57,801 nucleotides of DNA from Chara braunii (GCA_003427395.1 BFEA01000544.1:528470-586270); one strand, 5' to 3'; shown: positions 44,030 through 55,092, counted from the first letter of the stretch. Made by a program: numbers and translations. The notes: generated by a model from the letters alone, not told the origin.

Positions 44030-44037
44030 GGTCAGGA

Positions 44038-44555
44038 GGATCGGGCTCCAGTGAGATGAGCTCAACCTCGGGACAGAGTGGATCGTAGCAAAGAAGATCC
44101 ATGACATTCACTAAGTAGAACGTGACGTCCTCCTATCGTATGAAGTGAGCAAGCTGACGAGGAGAAGTGAAGGCGATGTCTGGGGGGGACCCAGAAGGAC
44201 GAGGGTCCTGGGGAGGTAGGTCTGGAGGGGTGTCGCCCGTGGTTCCAATGAAGGGGACTCGATGGGTCTGACCACACTTCGTTTCGAGAACGAGTGTCTC
44301 AGTCGCCCATTCGGCCTCTGTGCCACGGAACCGGCAAGACCAGGGAGTGCCAAGGATAAAGTCGTACCCAGTCTCCAGCATGTCGAAGTATGCAGAGGAA
44401 TGATAGCGCCGAGGCGCCTGCGTACTATCTGGTGGCTGGAGGGTGAGGGAGAAATGGAGGTCGGGGACCGTCTGATCGAAGAAGCGTTGTGTCTTGTTAT
44501 CTCCGAGGGTAACGGAGATAGGAGAGTGAGACGACTTTGCTATTGGAGCTGTCAT
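44038..44555 (-). pseudogene. D protease, C-terminal part
   Basis: 44555-44133 reads SPISVTLGDNKTQRFFDQTV, LHFSLTLQPPDSTQAPRRYH and YFDMLETGYDFILGTPWS, nearly identical to A1 7660-7870. The active site (DSGSQGDFVHPRVVEE) is left behind on the other side of the inserted fragment at about 46919-46966, so the domain is physically split. Confidence 0.85.
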
Positions 44556-46917
44556 ATATCAGATATACTCAGCCTCCTCTACTTCTCCCAATTCCACAGA
44601 GTCTCGCCTTCCTCGCATTCCTCACTTCCCTCTCCCACCTTCAACGACTGCGGCTCATCTTGCACCATTGAGCCCACCCCTTCAGGGCCCCCACCCCCAC
44701 ATATTCCTAATGTCGCTGACGACGGTGCAGTCGAGTCTCATGATGGCGAGTGTCCGGTTGCTTATCTATCCCGATAGCCACTTCCTGTAGAGCGTAACTA
44801 TACTGCTGTTAAGCGTGAGGTTCTTGAGTTGGTCTACACTGTAAAGAAGTTGTGTCATCATTAGCACGGTCATACCTTCACTGTGCTCACAGACAACTCT
44901 GTCCTCGGCGCCTTTCAGACAAAGCCAAAACTCACTTCTCGTAAGGCTCGTTGGTGGCGTGATCTTTCAAAGTTCAATTTCACCATCAGGAACATCTCTG
45001 GCGAGAGCAACCATAGCATTGATGCCTTATCCCGTCGCCCTGACCTTAAGTGCGATGATCGACAACTCTCTGCTTTTTCGGTTTCTACTCCCACCATCCA
45101 TCCACCCTTCCTAGAGGAGTACCATCGTGCTTACCCCCATTGTTCTGAATTTCAGTCAATCCATGCTAACTTACAGGCTGGTAAGCGCGTCCCTAACTTC
45201 CAGCTCGACCCCTTTCGACTCTTGTACTGGCTTGGACTCAATCATCCGTGTACTCCTCGCTTATGTTTGCCTTCTACCGGCCAGTTGCGTGTTCGGGTTG
45301 TCGCTGAGTGCCATGATCAGTGAGCCGCCGGTCATTTCGGTGTTCACAAGACTCTCGATCGCCTCTACTGCCATTACTATTGTAGACACAGCCGCACCTT
45401 TGTTAAGGAGTATGTCAGCACATGCAAGATCTGCCAAGAGGCCAATATCACCAACCACGGGGTCCACGCCCCCTACGGTCTTGTGCAGCCTCTACCCATT
45501 CCTACATAGCGTTGGACTTATGTTTCCATGGACTTCATGGGTCCTCTGCGCCCCGCTACCCCATGGGGCTATGACACTATTTTTGTCGTTCTTTGTCGGT
45601 TGACTAAGCATGCTCACTTCCTCCCCTGCAAGTATGTTATTTCAACCAAGGGCATTGTATCATTCTATTTCAACTACATCGCCATTCACCACGGTCTTCC
45701 TACTAGCATTGTCTTTGACCATGATCCCCACTTCACTTCTCACTTCTGTGTGGACTTCATGCGATCTACAATTTAGAGCTTCGCTTTTCTTCCTCTTATC
45801 ATCCCCAGCTAGACGGACAGACCGAGATCACCAACAAAACTTTTGGGAATATTCTAAGAAGTTTGTTGAGCATAACTCTAATTGTGATCTTCATCTTGCC
45901 CATGCAGAGATCGCCTATAATCACTCTATTTCACCAGCCACCGACATGTCTCCCTACTACTGTGACCTGGGATACCACCCTCGTATCCCATCAGACCTTT
46001 TTCCTCCATTTGAGATCCATCTCGACACTAAATGCCCTGCCCTCGATGACTAGGTGAAGGAGATTGATGAGATTCTCAACGCACGCAAGAGCATCACTAA
46101 CTCGCAGACTCGCATGGCTACTAGCGCCAACCGTTCTCGTATCGACCACCACTTCAAAGTTGGCAACGAGGTTCTTGTCGACGCACTCCACTTCCAACCC
46201 GAAATCGACACACTTCGGAAATTCAGACGTCGATATATCGGTTCATCCACTATTTTTTCACCCGCCAAACCTAATCATGATTGTCCGGTGAGCTTCAAAT
46301 TGAAGCCCCCCGATTCCATGTATCGCGCTAACCTACATGATGTGTTTCATGTACCTCTATTGCGCCCCTTCAGATGGTCTCCCCTTAAGTTTCACGGTCG
46401 ACCTTACCCTCGCCCCTCTCCCATCATCATTGAGGGTCACGAGGAGTTTGCAGTCTCTGATATCGCGTCCCGGTGTATGACTGATGGTCAGTCAATGACC
46501 CTCTCCGCATCGAGTATCTCGTTCGATGGAAGGGTTACCCTAACGAGGAGTCTATTTGGGAGTCTCTCGAGCATCTGAAGCATGCTATGACTTTCATGTG
46601 TGCTTACGATCATAGCCTCCTACTTTCGTAGGATGATGAAGGGAAAGGATGAAGCATGCTACGATCGTAAGCACACATGAAGTACACCGGGACGCCATAT
46701 CAGAGACTGCAAACTCCTCGTGCTCATCCTTTCCCTTCATCATCCTACCCTCCTACTTTTCGTCCTTCTATTGACCCATGTACTTCGGTGACCACCAACA
46801 TTAGCCCTCCTCCATCGATGGGTCCTCCTGCTCCATCAGTACCTACCTCAGGCCCTCCTTCCCCTGTGGATGTGATTCCGCCTATTGTTGTTGTTGATTC
46901 CTCTTGCCCTCAGTGTA
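44556..46917 (+). pseudogene. Inverted RNase H-integrase-chromodomain fragment inside D
   Basis: The plus-strand, hence inverted, 3' half of a gypsy pol. RNase H second half: GECPVAYLSR, an in-frame stop, ERNYTAVKREVLELVYTVKK and HTFTVLTDNSVLGAFQTKPK, then SGESNHSIDALSRRPDLK. Integrase: GHFGVHKTLDRLY ... STCKICQEANI (zinc), YVSMDFMGPLRPATPW (first Asp), VFDHDPHFTSHFCVDF and, in another frame, SYHPQLDGQTEITNKTFG (Glu). C-terminal region NLHDVFHVPLLRPF, then a canonical chromodomain EYLVRWKGYPNEESIWESLE at 46510-46575. Several stops and frame changes. It supplies exactly the domains D lacks, so it may be D's own displaced 3' half or another family-A copy. Confidence 0.82.
46444..46748. repeat. 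Three interleaved inverted-repeat pairs
   Basis: Arms: 46444-46478 with 46684-46716 (GAGTTTGCAGTCTCTGATAT and its complement, chromodomain-upstream codons); 46595-46616 with 46658-46679 (CATGTGTGCTTACGATC); 46628-46652 with 46724-46748 (GTAGGATGATGAAGGGAAAG). The second pair straddles one arm of the third, so the set cannot form one simple hairpin. Confidence 0.9.
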
Positions 46918-48960
46918 GGCAAGCTTCCTCGACCACTCGAGGGTGAACGAAATCTCCCTGCGAGCCAGAGTCCCATAAAGCGCAGTAGTCCCTCGTAGAT
47001 GTCCCTAAGCGAATAGGGGTAATGGGTAGGGTGCGATCAGGGTCAGAAAGCAGAGCGAGAAAACGACGCAGGACGTTGATGTGTCTCGTGAGTCACTCCT
47101 GACGAGCCTGAAGAATGCTCAAGTCCAAGGGAGATGACACAACGTCATGGCGAGTCGCCAACTGAGCGCTACAACGGGCTGTGCGAATGGCGCAACGCGT
47201 CGGAAGTCTCGGAGTGGAAGCACTAGATGCGGTGGTCTGCTGTGAGGCAGACGGTACCTCGACAAACGATGGGGCAGAGGGAACTGCGTCTGTCGTGTCC
47301 TGAGGATCCTCTTGTGGGGTAGCCAAAGGGGCAAACCGTGACTCGGTGGTCGGGAAGCCGACTACATGCGAGGCCTCAGTGGCACACTGCACCGTGGCTA
47401 GCTGGGTGGGGCTGGCCGGGCGGGGCCAGGGGGGGACTGAGATCGACGCTGACGAGAAATGTCAGCGTAGTGCCGATCGAGGGCTGTATGGTATGGAAAT
47501 AGTGAGGAGGTGTGTCCATCCTGGCGGTAACGAAGGCAGCCAACGCCGGGCCTCAAGGGCGGCACGCTCCTCAGGGGATAGAGCTCCGCGAGGAGGGACA
47601 AAACCCTGCAGGAGGTCTATCTAAGGAACTGCGAGTGTGCGGGCATCAGCCTGTGCAACCCAACTACGTGCACGACCCACGGCAGACATGACCATCCGCA
47701 GGCGCTCGACCATGGGAACAGTGTCGTCATCCAAGTGATACTGGATGACGTCTCGGAGCGCGATGTCCTCGGGGGCGTCCCCAAAGGAAGGGTCAAGCTC
47801 TGTCGAGGCATCCTCGCCGTACTCCAGAGAACTATAGCGCTGAGAGAATGGCGCTCCAGGCCGAGCTGGTCGGCGAAACCGACCGGCGAATGAGGATCGA
47901 CCGCACGTGGTGTTGCGTGACTGGGTGGTGGCGGTGGTGGATCGTGAAGAAGATGGGGCGTCGTAGAAGCGACTCCGCATCTCTTGGTACTGTCGAGCAG
48001 CCTCGTAGGCTTGCTCGGAGGAGGCGAAGCTCTATCGCCAAAGCTCGACGCGGTAGTCAGTCGGAAGACTGACTACGAACCTGTTGGTCAAAAGGACCTC
48101 AGGTAGGAGTGCCTCATTGCAGATGAGGCGGGCGTCCTGAAACACTCTAATGTGCCGCTCAAGATCGGATGGTGCGGAGGACCCGTGCCACTGCGTCTCG
48201 GTGACCCGATCTAGGGCGTCGGTTGCATCGTGGAGAGTGTTGTAGCGGTCATGGAAGAACGCGGTGAAATCCGCGAGAGTGGGAGCCTCCCCTGAGCGAG
48301 TACGGTGGGTATAATAGTTCTCCCATGTGGAGAACGCGCTGCCTTCGCAGTTTAGTTGCGAGTGCGGAGCACCATAACTCCTGACTTGTGTTAGTCAGTG
48401 CCAGCTTGCGTGTGGCTGCCTGCAACCAGTGCGACACACGCATGGTACCATTGAAGTCGGGTATGTCCTACAGACGCACAAGGGTGGGACCGTTGTGCTG
48501 ACGGCGAGGGGAGAGAGGTCGAGGGGTCTGCACTGCGGCAGCAAATGTCGAGGCCAGTGCAGACGTGGACGTGGTAACAGGCTGAGAGTCGGGGCTGCTG
48601 GTGGAAGGTCAAGCAAACGTGCAGGCAACAACCGCAGCTAACTGTGACGAAGTAGCGAGGTAGTAGGGTAGAGGGGGGGGAGCCGGTCGAGGGAAACGAG
48701 CCGGCAAGACAGAGGTGGGAGGGGCGGTATAAGAAGAAGAAGGGTGGGCAGCCTGTGATGGGTGGGGCTGTCTCATGGAGAGAATCTCTGCAGGTCTCGT
48801 GTGTCGGCACGCCTCGTGACCAGCAGGTCGCGCGCGAGATAGTGGCGCGAATCCGGTCGAGGGAGAGGAGTCGTTCGGGTCCAGGGTGCCCGACGGGAGG
48901 AGGCGGGGGAGTAGGGGGGCTTAGGAGAACCTTAAACCCTAAAAAAACCCTAAGGAAACC
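46918..48960 (-). pseudogene. D Gag and protease active site
   Basis: In sense order: Pro/Ser/His/Leu-rich N-terminus (48810-48391), a capsid-like stretch (about 48180-48060), 47980-47621 with SSLEYGEDASTELDPSFGDA and LRDVIQYHLDDDTVPMVERL, a knuckle-like YRQDGHTSSLFPYH (near 47500; all Cys lost), 47392-47093 (SHVVGFPTTESRFAPLAT), then the protease active site DSGSQGDFVHPRVVEE (46966-46919). A1 matches piece by piece. The DSG triad is intact here, unlike A1, but the domain is interrupted right after it at 46917. Confidence 0.75.
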
Positions 48961-50894
48961 CTAACCGGGGTTCGAGTGGTAAGGGGAGGGTAGCAGCGAC
49001 CTAATCAAGAAAATAAAATAATAACCATGGGGGGGAGGGGGAGAGAAAATAAAATAAACAATGAAATTTCGAGATAAAAATAAAAGAAAATAAATAATAA
49101 AAATAAAGAAAGAAATAAACAAACAAAGTGTGAAAAAAAGGTGATATTTATTTTTTTGGAATTTTTGGCAGCATTTTCCCATCCCACATAGGGTCAAAAA
49201 TGTGCCAAGAGGAAGGAAAGAGCAAGAGGAGCACACTAACTTTCAAAATGCCGCAAATTAAAATTTTCAGAAGAATAAATAAATAAGGAGGTGGAGGAGG
49301 GTGAAGAGAAAAACTAAGTTATGGAGTTTTGCAAAAATTTCGGCAGCATTTCGTTACCCCCATGGGGTCAAAGTGTGCCGTCAAGAAAAAAAACAAGTAA
49401 GATGGGAAAATTTGGCCAGCACTTCGTTACCCTCAAGGGGTCAAAATGTGCTAAAAAAGACTAAGGAAAGAAAAAACAGAAAATTTCGGCAGCACTTCGT
49501 TACCCCCACGGGGTCAAAATGTGTGCCGAAAGCAAGAATGACTAACTCCTAATCAAATTTGAGGGTGCCGCAAGGAAATTCAAATTTTCAGAATAAATAA
49601 AATAAAAATAAAAATAAATCAGAAAAATGATAAAAGAAGTAGGGAATAAAATAATTCGAACTTTTGGAGGAAAAGGGAAAATTTAAGTCAAAGAGAAGAA
49701 GAAAACAAGAAAAACGGGAAAATTCGAAGTTGGGTTGGGGGGGGGATGGAAAAGCGATGAAGAAGGAGAGAAATAAGTGAGAAGAGAAAGAAAAAGTAAA
49801 GTGCGAGATGGGGGAGATGATGGGGTTGTGGTTGGCGGAGGGAAGGGGGAGAGGAGGGTGGTAGAATGGGAGAGAAGGATACAGAAAAGGTAGAGAGGGG
49901 TAGATGAGATTAGTGGGAGATGGTGAGTGTGGAGGAGAGGAGAGAAAAAGGTTGTAGAGGATGGGTGGAGAGAAGGGTAGGAGTGGAGAGTAGTGGTAGG
50001 GGGGAGAAAAGATGATTAGATGATGGGGGGGAAAAGAGAAAAGAGGTTGGGAGAGAGTGGGTTAGTGGTAGGATGGGGATACCAGGCTCTTGGGTGGCCA
50101 AGAGCAGAGATCTACCAAGATCCACAGGATCTGGGCCTTTAGGATGCTGCTGGTGTGATGCCACAACAGTAAAAAGATGATGATGATCTAGGGTTGGTTG
50201 AGATCTTGATCAGCCACCCTACTGCCACAGTCACACAGCCCCCTAGCCAGGGGGGGATCTTGAACTGTTGCCAAACTGCTGCTGCAACAGTGAAGTAGTA
50301 AAAATATATAATACATATATATATATATATATATGTATGTGGTGCAGCCTCCTAGCCAGGGGGGTCTTCAGAGCAGGTGTCCACGTGGCACAGCAGATTG
50401 CCACGTCCGCAGGCAGCAACAGCCACGGGGGGGGGGGGGGGGGGGGGCAAATAGCTTCGCAGCACGCTGCTCGCTGCTCGCCGACGGGGGGGGGGGGTAA
50501 ATAGTTGTTGTGCCACCTCTTCAACATCAACAAGCCACAATATCAATCCATACTGTGGCTTTGGCCAGTGTGTTAATGCATTGGCCACGCACGCGCATGA
50601 GCAGCAGCTGCCCAGGTTCAAACCTTGGCAGCTGCAACACTCTCGGATCTTGATAACATATATTCGGGAGCTGGGTGGTGTGGGGCAGCAGGCAGCGTGG
50701 CAGCAGGGCATCGTGGGCGCACGCATCGTGATGTTCCACTTCTTTTTGGCCACATGTCCTCACCGTTTTTCGCTGCTTTTCCCCCCCCAAAAGCCCTGAA
50801 AGCCCTGAAAAACCCTCAAAATCCCGCTATCGGGATTACACCGTTTCCCACTGTTAAGTGCAAGGGGGCAGGGCGGGTGGGAGCGGGGAATGTT
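48961..50894 (-). other. D leader: hairpin repeats, A/T- and G-rich tracts
   Basis: Between PBS and gag. Contains four units with ACCCC-loop-GGGGT hairpins and GTAACGAAGTGCTGCCGAAA (49160-49525), (ATTT)-like tracts (49055-49140), a GA-rich stretch (49780-50060), an (AT)n run (50313-50335) and poly-G on the plus strand (50427-50447 and 50486-50496). Two near-copies of CAGCCTCCTAGCCAGGGGGG occur (50236 and 50345). A telomere-like CCCTAA series lies at 48933-48965 just inside gag. No ORF is supported. Confidence 0.65.
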
Positions 50895-50909
50895 CCCGCT
50901 CTGATACCA
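50895..50909 (-). other. D primer-binding site (initiator Met tRNA)
   Basis: Minus strand TGGTATCAGAGCGGG, one base after the LTR. Its first 12 bases equal the standard plant iMet PBS. Confidence 0.9.
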
Positions 50910-50910
50910 G

Positions 50911-51260
50911 TGTGTCGGACCCGCCGGGATGGCGGTGCGACAAGATGGAGAAGAAGGGGTTGAGGAAGGAGGAAGTGGAGATGGAGCTGGAAGGGACAAC
51001 GTAGCTCCGACGTATACTCAACACCGCACGTACTCCAATAGTGCAAAAATGAAGAATGATGAAAAACGGACAACAGCTGGGTATACCCCCAGCGGACTGA
51101 CTGACTGAACTGGACTGGCCTGGTACCGACAGTGGAACCGGGCAGGACGGGAACAGTACACGGCCTGTGGGGTCAGGCCACGGCCTGGTCCCATAGGCCG
51201 AACTAGCAAATAGCCAAATAGGCCCTGGCTGTAGGCCAGGGCAGATGGAGGCCCGCTGCA
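50911..51260 (-). repeat. 5' LTR of D, 350 bp
   Basis: Plus-strand TGTGTCGGACCCGCC ... GGCCCGCTGCA (TG..CA ends), the complete member of the pair with 41091-41324 and homologous to 20141-20449. It contains TAGGCCCTGGCTGTAGGCCA palindromic segments. Confidence 0.9.
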
Positions 51261-51264
51261 CGTC

Positions 51265-51950
51265 TAAGTGACCAACATGCTCCTCGACATTCCTACTGAA
51301 GATAAGTATGTCATCGGGGTACACGATGACAAACTTGTCCAAATAGTCATGAAAGATCCGATTCATGGCATGCTGAAAGGTGTCAGGAGCATTGCAAAGG
51401 CCGAAAGGCATCACCATAAACTCGTACAGACCGTACATGGTCTGAAAAATGGTTTTTGTGTTTATCCTCGGACCGTATTGCAATCTGGTGGTACCCGGAC
51501 TTCAGATCTATCTTATTGAAATACCAGCACGCTTGCACTCGGTCCAACAAGTCATCGATGTGTGGTAGGGGCTCTCTGTTCTTGACTGTGATGGCATTGA
51601 GGCCCCTATAGTCAATGCACATCCTCAAGGTCCCCCCCTTCTTTTGCACAAGTAATACAGGAGATCCGTAAGGGGAGACACTAGGCCGGATCCAACCCTT
51701 CTCTATGAGTTCCTTGAGTTGCCAGTGAAGCTAATCGAGCTCCGCTGGAGACATCCGATAGATCCTACCTTTCGGGATACTAGACCCTGAGATAATCTCT
51801 ATCGCGTGGACGACCTCCCTCTCAACAACTCCTTTCGGTTCTTCAAATAGATCAGGGTGTTTAGCGACTACTCCCTCTATCCCCGACGACATTTTCACCG
51901 GCTAGCCTGCTGTAGAGACATAAACTAAGTACATACCCTCCTCCGGATTT
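51265..51950 (-). pseudogene. C2 RT, N-terminal fragment left of the break
   Basis: In sense order: MSPAELD followed by an in-frame TAG (51733-51731), [54 protein letters not shown], a frameshift near 51455, [23 protein letters not shown], and [20 protein letters not shown] (YPDD site) up to VGHLD at the insertion. It continues at 41090. The stop and frameshift make it non-functional apart from the insertion. Confidence 0.88.
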
Positions 51951-52629
51951 TGCTTATAATTATTATGGAATGCGACCGCACACATGCATCCGTAGGACTC
52001 GATCAAACTACTAGCCTTGAACTTACATAATTTGGTGGTCCCCCCCCCGGGGCAAAGTGTGTTTGACCACTTTTCGGTCCTAGTCGAACTGGGGCTGTGA
52101 AACCGAAAGACAGTACATACCTAACAGGATGTCCATTGGGAGATCATCACTGAGTACGAATAAGACGCGATGTCTCAGTTCCCCTCCCGCATACGAGAAA
52201 CAACACTCAACGTCCTTAAGGTAATCGTTGACTACCATGCACTGTTTGTTGGCACAGGTCGACTCCACAGGTGGACTGAGGCGCTGCACTTGCCCTTGTC
52301 AAGCGCAATCTCTCAACGCACGTGGGACTAATGAAGTTCTGTGTTGAGCAAGTGTCATAATAGGCCCCGGCCCTGCGGCCGCCGATGACTACCTCGCCGA
52401 CGAACAACTCACCCTTCGGGGCTTTAGCCAAGGCCGTCCAATAAGCTAGCGGGTCTGACCTAGACCACTCCTCCTCTAGCTCCTCTAAGGACTCAAACAC
52501 ATTCATCGAACAGAGGATCGATGGGTCCGAATGTGTTTGCGGGACGACAATGGAGTCAGTAGCTTGGGCCATCTCTCGAGATGGTGAGGGTGTGTCCACC
52601 GCCTTGACCCTAGCAGGAACAACTACCAT
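51951..52629 (-). pseudogene. C2 aspartic protease
   Basis: 52629-52216 has SMNVFESLEELEEEWSRSDP and the active site GAYYDTCSTQNFISPTCVE: Asp present, the usual Gly replaced by Cys. 52289-52080 continues AGGELRHRVLFVLSDDLPMD and ILLGMYCLSVSQPQFD. A frame change lies between them. A C8 run near 52041 is another likely indel. Confidence 0.78.
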
Positions 52630-54400
52630 TCCTACTGCCGCGACGTGTTTTCCGGAGCAGTGCCTGAACTACTGGCAATATTGCTACCTATGGAAGCGGA
52701 GGATCCCGTCGCCTGCCCCATTGTAGGCGGGATCTTTTCAGTGACATTCTTGTTCCGACACTTGAACTGATTATGGCCATATTGGCCACAACGAATACAA
52801 GCATGCTGGGTGTACCGGTCTCTCTATACGTCCTCAGTGAGACCCGCTTTCTCCCATGGAGGAGCGTTAGGGTCAAGTTGACTCCTAGTCCGGGAGCCTC
52901 CGCAGCGTCCACCGGTCGCCTAACCTTTTTGAACTGAGGCAGCAACTGCTCCACCCCTTGAAGCCTCTACGCTGCGTGCCTCTGAACCTACTCCTTCCTG
53001 AAAGTCACCGTCCAACTCGATGGTGGAACCATCGTTGTCGACGAACATTATGCGACCCTTTGCCTTCCAGTTGGGAGGCAGTGCTTTCTTCCTTCCATCT
53101 GTTGTGGGTTAATGTCTATGCCCTATCTTTGCTTCCAGGTCTAGGGCCTTCTTGCTAAACGAGGGAAAGTTGTGAACATTGATGTTAGCCTCACCTGCAG
53201 ACTGATTCCTGAGGGGCATAGGAAGGCATCTCAGGTAAGTGGTCAGCAAGACCTGGGGGTCATAGCGGTACTCCAAGCACATAGACCAGACGCTCTACTG
53301 CGTCTGTGGCATCCCTTACTGACTTGAACGGTCTATTGCTCAAAGTCAGGATTGCATCAGTGGCCTTTTGGGCCTCCTGAGGATCATGCCACCTTTCCTC
53401 CACTAGGTTAAGGAAGTCTTCCAGTTTCTGGTTAACTGCCCAAGCACTGAAGTCATGACCGTACCCCTGTAGTTGCACGAGCCCGCTTAACCATCTTGTT
53501 GCACTCCCCTCCAGGTAGGAGGCAGGCACAAGCACTTCCTCGTGCGGCAAGGTTACACTTGGCGTAGACTGGCACTGACCTCAACCATGTGTCAAGGTCT
53601 TCGCCTCTCTTTGTCCCCTGAGAAGGGTTTAGGGGAGGCGATGGCTGTCTTTGGAACCCACTGGCCTTGTCCCGGTACCTGCGCCACTCCAGGTTGTGGA
53701 CCCTGGGGTGCAGGCTGCTGCACTAGCTGCATCTTGGGCAGTGTGCCCTGCGACTGTGCTGGTTGCGAGACAGCAGGCTGCCCAGTTACGGCAGTTTGCA
53801 ACGGAGGTTGAGAATACACTAACTGTCTAGGAATCTGAATACTAGGACCTGCTGAGAACCTGCATGTTAAAGGCGCACCTAGGAAAGCAGCCTGCACTGA
53901 AGCTGGAGGAATGAATGGGGATACTCCAGTTACCGGTGGGACAAAAGGAGGAGGCTGTACCACTGGCCAGGCACCAGGCCGTGGTGGCAATTGTGTTACC
54001 TGAACACGCCTAGCCAGCACGGCCAAGCTTCGTTGAATGTCCTGCAAGAGGGATGTATGGTAGTCATGCATCTCCACTACATCTAACACGGCTGTTCGCA
54101 CGACACTCACATCGATATCCATATTGGTCAGGTTCATCCCCTCTAACTCCCTAATGTCCGCTTGTCTCATCCTAGTCCTTTTGATGATCATCCTATCTTT
54201 CTCTGCTTGTATCTCATCTAAAGCCTTTTGTAGTTGTGCCTCCTGAGCACTTGCTCTCTGTATGGCGACCTCTTCGGGAGTTAGCACTAACTGTTGGCTC
54301 GCCATCATACCAGTGGACTGACTCAGGGTTTGCGCAACTGTCGCCCCTACAGTCCCTGAACTACTAGCCTGAGAGCTTTGCTGCGCAGCAGTGGCCATGA
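52630..54400 (-). pseudogene. C2 Gag
   Basis: 54398-53592 (268 codons): Ser/Gln-rich start, QKALDEIQAEKDRMIIKRTR coiled coil, and a Pro/Gln/Val-rich hinge ending in PKPFSGDKE. 53550-53260: capsid PASYLEGSATRWLSGLVQLQ and KLEDFLNLVEERWHDPQEAQ, a typical gypsy/Metavirus capsid stretch. At 52799-52758 another frame encodes the zinc knuckle CIRCGQYGHNQFKC (perfect CX2CX4HX4C). Indels near 53590 and 53100 separate the parts. C1 Gag is collinear. Confidence 0.82.
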
Positions 54401-55030
54401 CTGCTGAAGTAGCGGCTTCGCCAACGGGCGTCTAGATGATCGCAAGATCCTATCGTCCTCGTTAGGAACCTCCCTGTCACTCATAAGCTACAAAATTGTA
54501 CACAGTCTGCACTAGGACACTCTCAATGCCTACCGCAACATAGTGCACAAACCAATTTGAAATAAATAAATCATTAATTGGTGGCTATGTTAGAATATAC
54601 ATAGTTGGGTCCAACAGGTAAGTTCAGATTCCTACAAACAAAACTATTTTTAATTAATTAGTCCACGAGCAGAAAGCAAAGTTCTAACTATTGCTGCCTG
54701 TGAAATGTCAATGGCTGTAACATCTAACTAATCAAAATAAAAATAAAATCATTTGTTGGGTTGTTGGCAGAATGGAATTTGTCCCCAACTTGTCACTCGG
54801 AATCTACCCCTCCCTCAATTCTTCCTAATTGTCGCTTGACGTCAGCGTTCGTGAGCCATCCAGATAGCGTGTGTGTCTAAAGGTGTGCACATGGCCCACC
54901 CATGTGCCCCGAGTGTATGCTGAGTTGGCCAGCCCTGCACAATTTTTACCCTCGCGTGCGGCGAGCCTTACACCGACCAACTGGCTGATCAAGAGGCGTT
55001 TAAGGACGTCGTAGACAGGATCAAAGCCGG
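54401..55030 (-). other. C2 leader, truncated
   Basis: Homologous to the C1 leader over 54870-55010 (see C1 leader for shared words) with an AT-rich part at 54560-54760. It stops near 55030 without reaching a PBS or LTR. Confidence 0.65.
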
Positions 55031-55092
55031 TAGAAGAACATAGTTGCCTGGCCCCGGCCACAATGCATTGGTGTACACTATCAGAGAAGCGC

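Larger units (their letters stand above)
41091..51260 (-). mobile_element. Ty3/gypsy retrotransposon, family A element D, nested in C2
   Basis: A 5' LTR (51260-50911), PBS, ~1.9 kb leader, gag, protease, RT and a partial 3' LTR (41324-41091), all minus sense. Flanks are TGTC (41087-41090) and CGTC (51261-51264), a 4-bp target duplication with one mismatch, and removing the insert restores continuous RT coding of C2. Inside D are a MITE (43239-44029), an inverted 3'-half fragment (44556-46917) and a foreign block (41325-42261). Its own RNase H and integrase are missing from the normal place. Confidence 0.87.
37455..55030 (-). mobile_element. Ty3/gypsy chromovirus, family C copy C2, split by element D
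   Basis: In the minus sense: leader (55030-54401), gag (54400-52630), protease, RT N-terminal part to 51265, then a 10 kb insertion (41091-51260), then the RT C-terminal part from 41090, RNase H, integrase, PPT and 3' LTR (38369-37455). The RT reading resumes at the adjacent codon across the insertion. The 5' LTR and PBS are not found; sequence beyond 55030 is unrelated GC-rich repeat. Confidence 0.87.

Noticed and set aside
47398-47624. Plus-strand Gly/Arg-rich ORF opposite D gag
   Set aside because: The reverse strand aligns with A1 gag; the plus frame is a shadow.
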